Shown: positions 28,101 through 34,801 of the stretch, in pieces
Layout: the number at the start of each line of letters is the position of its first letter
How positions within the stretch are numbered: position 1 is the first letter of the stretch
Assembly: GCA_900757615.1 (NCBI GenBank)
Contig: CAAEON010000026.1
Location: 1 to 51,688, forward strand
Length of the DNA: 51,688 bases
Reading direction: 5' to 3'
DNA from: an uncultured Collinsella sp.
GTDB taxonomy: Bacteria; Actinomycetota; Coriobacteriia; Coriobacteriales; Coriobacteriaceae
Program-made: the position numbers and the translations under genes
The notes under the pieces: model-generated
Told to the model about the DNA's origin: nothing
Database searches by the model: none
Seen by the model: the letters and a program-made list of their open reading frames with translations, nothing else

Positions 28101-29230
28101 TCAACTCCACCTGCGTGCTTTCGGCTGACGGCAGCCATGCCTATCTCATCTCGCGCGACGGCAAGCTGCACGTGTTGGCGATTTCCGATGGCGACTCACG
28201 CGATGCGGATGCCGCTTCGCGTATTACCGAGGAGCGCGTTGTTGACCTTGGCCTTACCGGCTGCGCGTGTGCGCCTACGACGTATGATGGCAACAAGCTG
28301 ATTGTTGGCGGCGAGGTTGCTGGCGGCTCTGCGCTAGCGATTATTGATCCGGCCAACGACTTTGCCACGACGCTGGTTTCGTCTGCTGATGGCACTGCGC
28401 TTCCTGCTGGTGGCATCAAGGGCGCTCCACTGGTGAGTGCTCAGGCCGATGGGACCTACTACGTGTATTTCACCGTCAACTATGGTGAGACCACCGCCCA
28501 AGGCAATTACACCTCGGGCGGTGGCGTATATCGTTACAAGTTGGGTGACACTGAGGCTTCTGGTGTGTTTAGCGCAACAGGCCACAACAACTACTGCGAC
28601 TCGCCAATCGCTTGTGATGCCCAGGGCAACTTGTACTACATCAACGACTCTGGCGCGCTGTTCAAGCTGAATGCTGGCGTTAAGGTTTCGTTCAATGCCG
28701 GCGAGGGGTCCAAGGTCGATTTTCAGACTACGGCCGCCAACGGCTCTGTCGCCAAGCCTGCCGATCCGACGCGCGAGGGCTACACCTTCGCTGGTTGGTA
28801 TACCGACGAGGCTTGTACGGAGGCGTATGACTTTAGCGTTGCGGTGACGGCTGATATGACGCTGTATGCCAAGTGGATTAAGAACGCCGCTGCCCCTGAC
28901 GGTAACGGTGGCTCTGGCTCCAATGGCGGCTCGGGTAACGGTACAAACGGCCAGCAGGCTGGCGGTGCTGTTGCTCCGGGTCAGAAGCCGGTGTCTACCA
29001 CGACTACGACCGAGACCAAGGACGATAAGGATTCCAAGAAGAATTCCGATAAGTCCGACAAGAAGGACAAGAAGTCCGACACGGGCTCGTCTGCAGCGAC
29101 CACTGCCAAGAAGTCCGCTGCGGCTCCCTCGCAGGAGTCTGGCTTCAATCCGATCGCCATTGCCGGCGTGGCGGCCGGCGTGATCGGTCTCGCCGTCATC
29201 GGCGTGTTCGTATTCACCAAGCGTCGGTAG
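22103..29230 (+). CDS. Giant multidomain surface protein with triple DUF4430 domains
   Basis: 2,375 residues from the ATG at 22103 (AGGAG five bases upstream; an ATG at 22022 is the alternative). A long signal peptide contains VAFLAFAMAFGTTPAQLWA. It is followed by an Ala-rich linker (about 50-135), seven or so Ig-like repeats with the recurring GKYLRVKV-type strand (about 140-910), further Ig-like modules to about 1410, and three DUF4430-type domains at about 1415-1531, 1538-1654 and 1658-1766 (TCTVIG ... SITSPF ... WQLFINGV). A PQQ-type beta-propeller (about 1783-2190), one InlB/Flg-new repeat (TREGYTFAGWYTDEAC), a charged linker and a C-terminal helix ending FVFTKRR complete it. There is no LPXTG motif. 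DUF4430 resembles the C-terminal domain of transcobalamin, and a cobalamin riboswitch precedes the gene, so cobalamin or corrinoid capture is the likely role (inference). Confidence 0.9.
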   Translation: MDMFEDECQRASWRPYGAIARGVAKRGLVAFLAFAMAFGTTPAQLWAEGAEGIAEAVAQAATGGEGAAADDGTAADTGANSAAASAAADDAGADQGATASAANGADTAAGNATESENSAATPAASEQKNAVAAASATTLSSEAKVFIQDTKDKDSSYSTKSGALKAGETLWANMYDEVEDDWYGTSTESVANPGTWTYTWLAGTTRASSNVADYTEVVGHEQSLTVTAAMEGKYFICRVTVDGKDYYGPSVSSGSGINANNIPGPVLGAGQMELNNVKLSSDTPSIGDTLTATPYISYYQQVPADAKVTYTWSASTSQYSGFTKIEGETGASLVVGDDLEGKYIRVEANAGVNTVNKTTSSKVKQAGAVEISAVSIINTKDDTSVFAVGDTAKARAKEKGGAYGAFVDASKLNYQWQSSDTKSGTYTDIAGATGETLELTDALGGKYLKCKVSSKIGSSSMANNTGALVAATGSINVTSVTMSPTSGKVEVGSTITATAKAGSTDVTTDSHVTWQWYKGTSSYASSCNTPIEGETGNTLTVTAALKGCYVVAKANGGYGEQKPYYAAGPVSVAGQVELYDVQFEGSPATNGVRVGDTLKTKVRKKDGSNYHYIDRTDNVTYQWQYANSSSSYDSAYTDIPGATEAAYTVDAAYAGKYLRVKVTSENTVSSTQKKSSYGGTQSVAPLGPVTLKGQYKLAGIELADKNVTLSVGSKITPSVQVPGSWSGSTKDVPEDAELTMAWYAKGEGDADWTELTDGIDTTDGSLTLTDALVGKKIKVTASALDNTVEWVSSDSVTAAGEYNLLRVTTTPQINSDSTHLVSGDSVKATAQAKRADGSATNGIDVTDQATVAWYAADDAKTPAADWTLLPDMSGAEATVSASAAGKYLKAVATSGSSTVELVSANKVIAAGSLEAAVQKLNDANKQIVVDYSAKGGNVNDVLKAQLADLGFTDIDVKISEGGVAFKAEDDKATVGISDAQDKTNGNVTFFFIDPNNYTGYNIDGLRNADVAFELSRDGKTEYYLPNKSVQVAWDEAKLQDLLDGAAESLQIGYASGESADGVTQNVTLPYKAGSAKKFSVEWTSSDTERLFVSGYSWEDKTGKVSRASSDRDVTLTAKVTVTSGDIKLAGSHDFVVTVKGDPEKVAADKKALQEKVDAAFTYDNIKYSGTDTVANKDGLTADLQMPRTSTLNIDGKYYEVKYSASTDDITFNGYKGTVYQPLPGTEAAKTKITLTVTDKSNAEVTASKTLDFAIAPQDQDELDAELSLMEQAKAGYAAAILNGQDANAVSTDMHAFQKAYLDADGNLAWSYNKATTDSTSLGIVPVDLPGYDAMSGQDWRLFKSSNSSIVSAENLKVTQPQYNTKVVVSSRLTSEKYARYAERYPDNATYAKLANQDVSATLTVVGTSGQNDPEVTATCTVIGVDSKGKQQTWAAATQYTLKNGSTAADLSEELFKQAGLKADYDPNGSWGWVLNSITSPFDANRTLAYDSATGAYWQLFINGVAASVGAGSYSLEAGDSVVWCYSKYGDAAPTDQLSVSCTVIGQDASGAQQTWAQPTTALVEEGATAADLSEQVFKQAGIGADVQTGSYGWFLNSLTSPFNKSVKLSTVQVNESTWKSWQFFVNGKMANVGAGNYTLKAGDEVAWVYGSDGTMPGQVSVSMEIIGKKDDKAQRWTDPSTQVFVEGTTIKDATAAYFDALGIESVMLNDGGYWNVHSLVSPLDGTKLTGSWSFFVNGVPGPQLDSDYVVKSDDTIVWAYAAGDTVPNPDEVVVDPSAPRPTDWKSDWDGKSNTAVENVSTPTGALASSWTFDWKAYSGSAYPNASEPIVVNGNVYLAVNKRLLKIDAESGKVLAESNLKTAVGYTSRPIYANGLVIVPLDEGRVQALTADALTTVWVTDSVSKAAQSNSQLTVDGNYLYVGTVDVDFGSGTYNNGHLTRINMLTGAVSWQHVNANEGYYWTGATVGDDFVLVPTSAGTVEMLSKSSGDVLGSVSVGAIVNSTCVLSADGSHAYLISRDGKLHVLAISDGDSRDADAASRITEERVVDLGLTGCACAPTTYDGNKLIVGGEVAGGSALAIIDPANDFATTLVSSADGTALPAGGIKGAPLVSAQADGTYYVYFTVNYGETTAQGNYTSGGGVYRYKLGDTEASGVFSATGHNNYCDSPIACDAQGNLYYINDSGALFKLNAGVKVSFNAGEGSKVDFQTTAANGSVAKPADPTREGYTFAGWYTDEACTEAYDFSVAVTADMTLYAKWIKNAAAPDGNGGSGSNGGSGNGTNGQQAGGAVAPGQKPVSTTTTTETKDDKDSKKNSDKSDKKDKKSDTGSSAATTAKKSAAAPSQESGFNPIAIAGVAAGVIGLAVIGVFVFTKRR

Positions 29231-29239
29231 GTGAGGGCC

Positions 29240-30148
29240 GTGTCCAATAAACCTCAGGACGCCGACTCCAAGCAGCCCGACTCGTCGTTCATTCAACTCG
29301 ACGATGCAAAGCAAAAGGGCGCCGCCTCGGCGGCGTCCGCCCCTCGGCGCAAGACGCTGCTTGGCGCTCTGACGGCCGTCTGCATTGCGCTGATTGTCGT
29401 ATCGCTGGGCTTTGTTCACCCTTCCGTCAGCGGTGCTTGGTCCATCGATTGGATTGTCGAGACCGTGACGGGGGAGAGCGTCGTTGCCAAGGATGCGTCG
29501 GTTTCCGGCTCGACTACCGCTTCGGGTAAGGTTGCGTCCAAGGACTCCAAATCTTCGGACAATGCGAAGGACGGGTCGAAGGACTCGGATGAATCTGATT
29601 CCAAGGACGCTTCCGAATCCTCGGACAAGGACTCAAAAAAGGATTCGAAGGAGAAGAAGTCCGAAGGCAAGGGCGGGAAGAAGTCCAGCAACGTGTCTGC
29701 CGGACATGGCTCCGAATCCGCCGGTGGATCGAGTTCTTCTGACGGCTCTTCTTCGGGCGGCGGCTCGGTGTCTGGCGGTGGGTCTGCATCCAACAGCGGC
29801 AGCGCCTCTGCTGGCAATCAGGGCGGCTCGCAGCAGCCTGGCTACGTCACGGTGACGGTTTCGGTCACATCGAGCGCCGTGGGCAATCCTGTGTCTTCTA
29901 GTGGCACCTTCACCTTTAACGAGGGCGCTACGGCCTACGATGCCCTGTGCGCCCTAGGGCTTTCCGTGAATGCGCGCGGCACGTCGTACGGAACGTATGT
30001 TGCCGCCATTGGCGGTTTGGCCGAGATGGAGCATGGCGGCAAGAGCGGCTGGATGTACTCCGTTAACGGCACAGCGCCCATGACGGCCTGCAGTAACTAC
30101 GTTCTCCCTAATGGCGCCAACGTCGTGTGGTATTACGTAACGGGCTAG
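29240..30148 (+). CDS. Membrane-anchored DUF4430 protein
   Basis: 302 residues from the GTG at 29240 (after GGTGAGG); a GTG at 29231, directly after the upstream stop, is possible. A cytosolic N-terminus of about 40 residues is followed by one helix (LLGALTAVCIALIVVSLGFV), a long Ser/Lys/Asp then Ser/Gly linker (about 80-195) and a C-terminal DUF4430 domain with YDALCALGLSV, GWMYSVNG and VVWYYV. The signal anchor puts the DUF4430 domain outside. It starts within ten bases of the giant gene's stop, so it shares the cobalamin-controlled transcript. It probably works with that protein, for example by receiving the ligand nearer the membrane (inference). Confidence 0.85.
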   Translation: MSNKPQDADSKQPDSSFIQLDDAKQKGAASAASAPRRKTLLGALTAVCIALIVVSLGFVHPSVSGAWSIDWIVETVTGESVVAKDASVSGSTTASGKVASKDSKSSDNAKDGSKDSDESDSKDASESSDKDSKKDSKEKKSEGKGGKKSSNVSAGHGSESAGGSSSSDGSSSGGGSVSGGGSASNSGSASAGNQGGSQQPGYVTVTVSVTSSAVGNPVSSSGTFTFNEGATAYDALCALGLSVNARGTSYGTYVAAIGGLAEMEHGGKSGWMYSVNGTAPMTACSNYVLPNGANVVWYYVTG

Positions 30149-30170
30149 AGGCCTCGACATAGCGCGCCAG

Positions 30171-30204
30171 ACGGGCAGTTCGGACCAACATCCGAGCCGC
30201 CCGT
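30171..30204 (+). terminator. Terminator of the cobalamin-controlled operon
   Basis: The stem ACGGGCAGTTCGGA / TCCGAGCCGCCCGT has one mismatch and one wobble, a six-base loop, and is followed by TTT. Confidence 0.75.
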
Positions 30205-30213
30205 TTTCATGCG

Positions 30214-30387
30214 AATGGGACGTCGTTTCCCAATCGAGGCTCAACCGGAAATTGCATCCCACTCTGAAGGCGAATTCCGGGACACAGTTTCCGCTAGGAC
30301 GGCGTTGCGGAAGCTGTGTCCCATTCTGAGGCTGCAATCTGGGATGCACTTTCCGGAACGGCGCTCATAGGGAAACTGCGTCCCATT
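30214..30387. repeat. 62-bp tandem array of inverted 17-mers
   Basis: Six 17-bp units with consensus AATGGGACRCAGTTTCC. Plus-strand units lie at 30214, 30276 and 30338; minus-strand units at 30247, 30309 and 30371. Within each pair the spacer is exactly 16 bases and between pairs exactly 12, giving three 62-bp periods, each able to form a hairpin. Spacer sequences differ, apart from CTGA at the start of two of the 12-base spacers. This resembles a REP/BIME array; no open frame is present. Confidence 0.85.
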
Positions 30388-30440
30388 CATGCACTGTAGC
30401 CCGCCTCGTACGCCTTCCGCGGCAGACTCTGTAAACAAAA

Positions 30441-30470
30441 AGCCGGTTGGAACGTGAATTCCAACCGGCT
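30441..30470 (-). terminator. Terminator after first GtrA gene
   Basis: A 12-bp perfect stem AGCCGGTTGGAA / TTCCAACCGGCT with TTTTTG following on the minus strand. Confidence 0.9.
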
Positions 30471-30495
30471 GCGAAGCGAGATTATGTTGGGCCGT

Positions 30496-30903
30496 CTACG
30501 ACTGCGCGCCCTCGAGGAATAAGCGACGGCTAAAGTAGTTGTACCAGGTGACCAAGAACGTTGCGATTGCCTTCATGGCCTGGTAGCCGATGCTCAAAAA
30601 CGTGACGCCCACAAACATGTACAGGTCGTTGAGACCCAGACCAATCACCGACAGGATGGTGAAGATCGTGAACTCGCGCTTGCGGCTCATGCCCTCGCGG
30701 TGATCGAACACGTACTTCATGCTGAGCCAGTAGTTGACCACGACGGACGTGATAAACGAGAGCGTGGTGCTCATCAAAAAGTCGAGGTGGAACAGCTCGA
30801 CGAGCGCAATGAGCATGCCCCAGTCGATGCCAAAGGAGATAAGACCCACGACGGCGAACTTGAGGAACTGCTTGGTATGAGGTTGTGCCAGTGCCTTGCG
30901 CAC
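30496..30903 (-). CDS. GtrA family membrane protein, copy 1
   Basis: 135 residues, four predicted transmembrane helices. GtrA-like proteins act in translocation or modification of lipid-linked sugars for cell-surface glycans. Family features are FLKFAVVGLISFGIDWG at the start, then VNYWLSMKYVFDHREGMSRKREF and the final FSRRLFLEG. I prefer the GTG at 30903 (VRKALAQPHTKQFLKF), which matches the paralogue's N-terminus; a longer start gives 162 residues. It shares layout and motifs with the gene at 31121, suggesting local duplication. A long-loop hairpin (ACCCACGG / CCGTGGGT) lies between the two genes. Confidence 0.83.
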   Translation of the reverse strand: MRKALAQPHTKQFLKFAVVGLISFGIDWGMLIALVELFHLDFLMSTTLSFITSVVVNYWLSMKYVFDHREGMSRKREFTIFTILSVIGLGLNDLYMFVGVTFLSIGYQAMKAIATFLVTWYNYFSRRLFLEGAQS

Positions 30904-31120
30904 GTAATCACATCCAATGCGTTGATGAATCGAGCAAGGAGTTACTTTAGAGCTTTTGAAGGGGAAACGTAAGGCCTTTGGCAAGAACTATATGAACTCG
31001 CCAAATATTCAAGAGGTAATCCGCAAACGTTGCGAATCTTCCCGTGAACGAGCAAGACCCACGGGCAACGCTGCGCTCAACACGCGTCATCCGTGGGTCC
31101 CGTCCTGCAAGGATGCCGAG

Positions 31121-31516
31121 CTACTTAGTCTCCTCGCCCTCCAGGAAAAACTTGCGCGTTACAAAGTTGTAGACCATGACCAGTGCGGTGGCGCAAATCT
31201 TGGCGATATTGGCCTCGAGGCCCAGGCCGGCGTTGAGGGCCAGCACGATGCCGTCGTTGAGCGCCAAGCCAATATCGGACAGCACGACAAAGATGATGAA
31301 CTCGCGGCGGCGGCTCATGCCCTCCTTGTGTGCAAACACGTACTTCATGCTCGCGACGTAGTTAAAGATGAGCGAGACGATAAAGCCGCTGGTGTTGGCG
31401 ATCAGGATATTGAGGCCCAGGCCGTAGTGGAGCAGATTCATGATGCCAAAGTCGATGACGGTGGCAATGACGCCGACGACGCCAAACTTCATGATCTGCG
31501 CAAGGAGCTTTTGCAT
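31121..31516 (-). CDS. GtrA family membrane protein, copy 2
   Basis: 131 residues from the ATG at 31516 (AGGTG upstream), four predicted helices. MKFGVVGVIATVIDFG, FNYVASMKYVFAHKEGMSRRREF and FVTRKFFLEGEE parallel copy 1 closely. It follows fbp on the same strand with a gap of 79 bases that holds a short CCCCGC/GCGGGG hairpin. It is probably part of surface-polysaccharide lipid-carrier traffic, but no glycosyltransferase partner lies nearby. Confidence 0.85.
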   Translation of the reverse strand: MQKLLAQIMKFGVVGVIATVIDFGIMNLLHYGLGLNILIANTSGFIVSLIFNYVASMKYVFAHKEGMSRRREFIIFVVLSDIGLALNDGIVLALNAGLGLEANIAKICATALVMVYNFVTRKFFLEGEETK

Positions 31517-31595
31517 GGCACCTGCCTTAGGGTGGCGCCGCAGCGCCGTGGGGATGACAAACTCAGCAAGTTTAGCCAATCCCCCGCAGGCGGGG

Positions 31596-33512
31596 CTAGG
31601 CGCGCTCCTCGATAGCACCGTTTCTATATGCATCGAGCAGTTGGCGTAGGTCCTGGATCTGGCTGCGAATCTTGACGCCGGTATCGGTGTCGCTCACCAT
31701 GCGGCGACGGTCGGCCTCGTCAAAGCGGTTGGTCTCGCTTTCGATATCGATGTTGCGGGTGAGCGCCTCGGCAACGGTGGTAAAGGCCCGGTGCGACTTG
31801 AGGCGGCATCCGCGCGAGCTCGAGATGAGCGTGTAGCCGGCGATGCCCGTTTTGGGATGGTAGGCGCGGCAGAAACCGCCGTCGATGACCAGCAGCTTGC
31901 CGTTGGCACGGATGGGCTGCTCGCCCTTGGTGGTCTTGACCGGGGTGTGGCCGTTGATGATGTGGCCCGTCGGCGAGCAAGCCATGGGGGCGACGCCAAA
32001 CTCGCGCATGATGTCGTCGCAAACGGACGAGGACGTGGTGAGCGTATAGTACGGGTCCATCGGCTCGACCCACATGCTCTTGTCGGCGATGTAGGCGCGC
32101 TCGAACGTGCGCACCACGCGTCCGCTGGCGGGTGAGTTAAAGCCAATCCACAGGTACCACATCCAGTCGAGAGCGTCGCGGTCGCCCACGCGCCAGGCGC
32201 GGCGGGCGATATGGTCGCAGAAATCAAAATAATCGCGGCCGGCGTGCCAGGTGCCCAGGCAGTTCATGCTGCTAAAGGTGCCGTCTTCGTTGAGCGGCAC
32301 GCAGCCGTGGAAGAGCAGATTGCCGTTGGCGACCTTATACATGGAGCCGTGGGTATAGAGGAAATCGATGTGGCGATGCAGGTGATCGGCGGTGACAAAC
32401 TCAGACGCGAGCTTGTCTATGATGTGCTGCTCCTCGGGCGTGAGCGTGTAGGGGTCCGCCGGATCGACGGTGGGGAAGTCGTTGGTCGTGAGTGGCCACA
32501 CGCTGCCGTCGGCAAGCGTGACCGTGCCGGCGTCGCGATCGACCTTGTCGAGCAACAGGCGGTCCGCCATATCGAACTCGGGGTGACGCTGGATAATCTG
32601 GCCCTCGAGCTTAAAGAGCAGGACGTTGATAGCTTTGATCAGCGGGCTGATGGACTCGCCGGCGGTATAGGTGGCGTCGGCGAAGGCGACAAGCTCGCGC
32701 AGCGAGATGCCGTAGTCGTTCTCGAGAATCTCGTAGTTGTCGTAGCGCAGGTTGTTGCGCAGCACCGTGGCGATGCAGGCGGGCTCGCCGACAGCGGCAC
32801 CCATCCACAGCAGGTCGTGGTTGCCCCACTGGATGTCGAGTGAATGGTAGGTGAGCAGACGGTCCATAATCTTTGCTGCGCCGCCACCGCGGTCGAAGAT
32901 ATCGCCCACCAAGTGCAGATGGTCGACGGCGAGGCGCTTGATGAGCGAGGCGAGCGACTCGATAAAGTCGTCGGCGCTGGCGGTCTCCAAGATGGATTCA
33001 ATGATGCGCTCGTGATAACGCACGCGGTAGTTGTTTTCATCCGGATGCGTGTGCAGCAACTCGTCGATGATATAGGCGTAATCGCGCGGGATGGCCTTGC
33101 GCACCTTGGAGCGGGTATAGCGGCTCGAAAGCGAGCGGGCAACCATAATGAGCTGGTCGAGCATGGTTTTGTACCAGGTGGGCGAGTCCTCGTGCTGGCT
33201 GCGTGCGAGCTCGATCTTTTCGCGCGGATAGTAGATGAGCGTGCACAGTTCGCCCTTCTCATCGAAGGAGAGCGTGTCGCCAAAGATTTCGTCGACATGC
33301 TCGCGCACGACGCCCGAGCAGTTGTTGAGGATGTGCATGAAGGCTTCGTATTCGCCATGCAGGTCGCTCATAAAGTGCTCGGTGCCCTTGGGCAGGTTGA
33401 GGATGGCCGAGAGATTGATGATCTCGGTAAACGCGGATTGCTCGGTGGGGAACTGTCTCGACAGCAGGCGCAGATACTTGAAGTCTTGCGGATTGCGATC
33501 GAATGCGACCAT
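31596..33512 (-). CDS. fbp: Class III fructose-1,6-bisphosphatase
   Basis: 638 residues. This type, found in Firmicutes and some Actinomycetota, is a metallophosphoesterase that dephosphorylates fructose-1,6-bisphosphate in gluconeogenesis. The metal-binding motifs are in order: MSDLHGEYE (about 50), VGDIFDRGGGAAKIMD (about 200) and WGNHDLLWMGAA (about 228), with GHTPVK later. The ATG at 33512 (MVAFDRNPQDFKYLRLLS) has GGAAGG eight bases upstream; a start 15 codons earlier lacks such a site. A 10-bp inverted repeat at 33540-33569 sits just upstream and could be an operator. Confidence 0.95.
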   Translation of the reverse strand: MVAFDRNPQDFKYLRLLSRQFPTEQSAFTEIINLSAILNLPKGTEHFMSDLHGEYEAFMHILNNCSGVVREHVDEIFGDTLSFDEKGELCTLIYYPREKIELARSQHEDSPTWYKTMLDQLIMVARSLSSRYTRSKVRKAIPRDYAYIIDELLHTHPDENNYRVRYHERIIESILETASADDFIESLASLIKRLAVDHLHLVGDIFDRGGGAAKIMDRLLTYHSLDIQWGNHDLLWMGAAVGEPACIATVLRNNLRYDNYEILENDYGISLRELVAFADATYTAGESISPLIKAINVLLFKLEGQIIQRHPEFDMADRLLLDKVDRDAGTVTLADGSVWPLTTNDFPTVDPADPYTLTPEEQHIIDKLASEFVTADHLHRHIDFLYTHGSMYKVANGNLLFHGCVPLNEDGTFSSMNCLGTWHAGRDYFDFCDHIARRAWRVGDRDALDWMWYLWIGFNSPASGRVVRTFERAYIADKSMWVEPMDPYYTLTTSSSVCDDIMREFGVAPMACSPTGHIINGHTPVKTTKGEQPIRANGKLLVIDGGFCRAYHPKTGIAGYTLISSSRGCRLKSHRAFTTVAEALTRNIDIESETNRFDEADRRRMVSDTDTGVKIRSQIQDLRQLLDAYRNGAIEERA

Positions 33513-33539
33513 GAAACACCTTCCGATGGGATTGGTAAA

Positions 33540-33569
33540 ACTGATAAACAGCGTCAAACGTTTATCAGT
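33540..33569. promoter_or_regulatory. Palindrome upstream of fbp, possible operator
   Basis: ACTGATAAAC and GTTTATCAGT form a perfect 10-bp inverted repeat with a 10-base spacer, 28 bases upstream of the fbp start. The symmetry fits a dimeric repressor or activator site; a hairpin is the alternative. The rest of 33513-33830 shows no gene. Confidence 0.5.
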
Positions 33570-33830
33570 ATGCGTCGCCTTTGTTTCGATTTTGCGTCGG
33601 CGGCTGAATTGTCAGCTGAACGGTTTGGTAAATCGATTTAGTTGAGGTAGATATGGCGGTTGAGTGAAGACACTGAGGGCGCTTTTGCGGACGATTGCCT
33701 ATGGTTTGGTGGAGATGATGATGGTAAAGATGTTCTATACAGATGGCTCTATTTGGTAAATAGTGGACATTTGTACCGTATTCACGCTTGCTGTGCGATA
33801 ATTTGCGCAGCAATGAGTAAGGAGCCTCAT

Positions 33831-34721
33831 ATGAGTGATTTTGTCCTGACCTGTGAATCCGCCGCCGACCGAACCCGGGAGTTCTTTGAGTCGCGCAATA
33901 TCCCTGTCGTGTGTTTTCATTACGAGGTCGACGATGTTGTCTATACGGACGATCTGTATCAGTCGATTACGCCGGACAAGTTTTTTGCCCAGATTGCCGC
34001 GGGCACCATGCCCAAGACGTCTCAGGTGAGCGTGGGTGAGTACGAGGAGTTTTGGGAGCCGTTTGTTGCCGAGGGTAAAGACGTACTGCACCTGGCGTTG
34101 TCGTCGGGTATTTCGGGCACGTATGGATCGGCCTGCGTTGCGGCACAGATGCTCGCGGATCGCTATCCTCAGGGCGGCAAGGTGCGCGTCATCGATTCGC
34201 TGGCGGCGTCTTCGGGCTTTGGCCTGTTGCTGGAATATGCCGCCGACGTGCGCGATAGCGGGGCTTCACTCGATGAGACTGCTGCCTGGATCGAGGAGCA
34301 CAAGCTCAACCTGCACCACTGGTTCTTCTCGACCGATCTGTCGAGCTACCTGCGCGGCGGTCGCATTTCGGCTGCGAGCGCGATCATCGGCTCGGCGCTC
34401 AAGATCTGCCCGCTCATGACCGTCGATTGCGAGGGCAGGCTGTCGCCACGTGAGAAGATCCGCACTAAGAAGCGCGCGATTTCCGAGATGGCTAAGACAA
34501 TGATGACACACGTGCAGGACGGTGCGGATTATTCGGGTAAGTGCATCTTGTCGCACTCGGCGTGCCGCGAGGATGCCGAGGCGGTTGCGGCGCTGATTGA
34601 GGAACAGGTTCCGCAGCTTAAAGGCAAGATTGAGATCAATGACATCGGTGCTCTGATTGGTTCGCACACCGGACCTGGTACGGTGGCGCTCTTCTTTATG
34701 GGCGACAAGCGCGTGGATTAA
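33831..34721 (+). CDS. DegV family fatty-acid-binding protein
   Basis: 296 residues. DegV/FakB-like proteins bind a fatty acid between two domains and can present it to a fatty-acid kinase. Visible family features are the N-terminal DFVLTCESAADRTREF strand-turn, MPKTSQVSVGEYEEFW, LSSGISGTYGSAC and the later FSTDLSSYLRGGRISAASA. I chose the ATG at 33831 because AAGGAG lies six bases upstream; earlier in-frame starts lie in the intergenic region. No FakA-like kinase gene is nearby. A bidirectional terminator follows. Confidence 0.9.
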   Translation: MSDFVLTCESAADRTREFFESRNIPVVCFHYEVDDVVYTDDLYQSITPDKFFAQIAAGTMPKTSQVSVGEYEEFWEPFVAEGKDVLHLALSSGISGTYGSACVAAQMLADRYPQGGKVRVIDSLAASSGFGLLLEYAADVRDSGASLDETAAWIEEHKLNLHHWFFSTDLSSYLRGGRISAASAIIGSALKICPLMTVDCEGRLSPREKIRTKKRAISEMAKTMMTHVQDGADYSGKCILSHSACREDAEAVAALIEEQVPQLKGKIEINDIGALIGSHTGPGTVALFFMGDKRVD

Positions 34722-34762
34722 CTTGGCCCATCACGTCACTGCATGATTGCTCAAACGAAAAC

Positions 34763-34790
34763 GGCCCGCCTCACGTTTGTGGGGCGGGCC
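34763..34790. terminator. Bidirectional terminator between convergent genes
   Basis: The stem GGCCCGCC / GGCGGGCC, extended with a few further pairs, lies between convergent genes ending at 34721 and 34802. Short T-tracts lie on both sides. Confidence 0.8.
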
Positions 34791-34801
34791 AAGATGTTTT
34801 G

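Noticed and set aside
30214..30387. Regular repeat array resembling CRISPR
   Set aside because: Units alternate in orientation, are only 17 bp, spacers are 12-16 bases and no cas gene is present.
31062..31111. ACCCACGG/CCGTGGGT hairpin as a terminator
   Set aside because: The loop is about 30 bases and no T-run follows on either strand.
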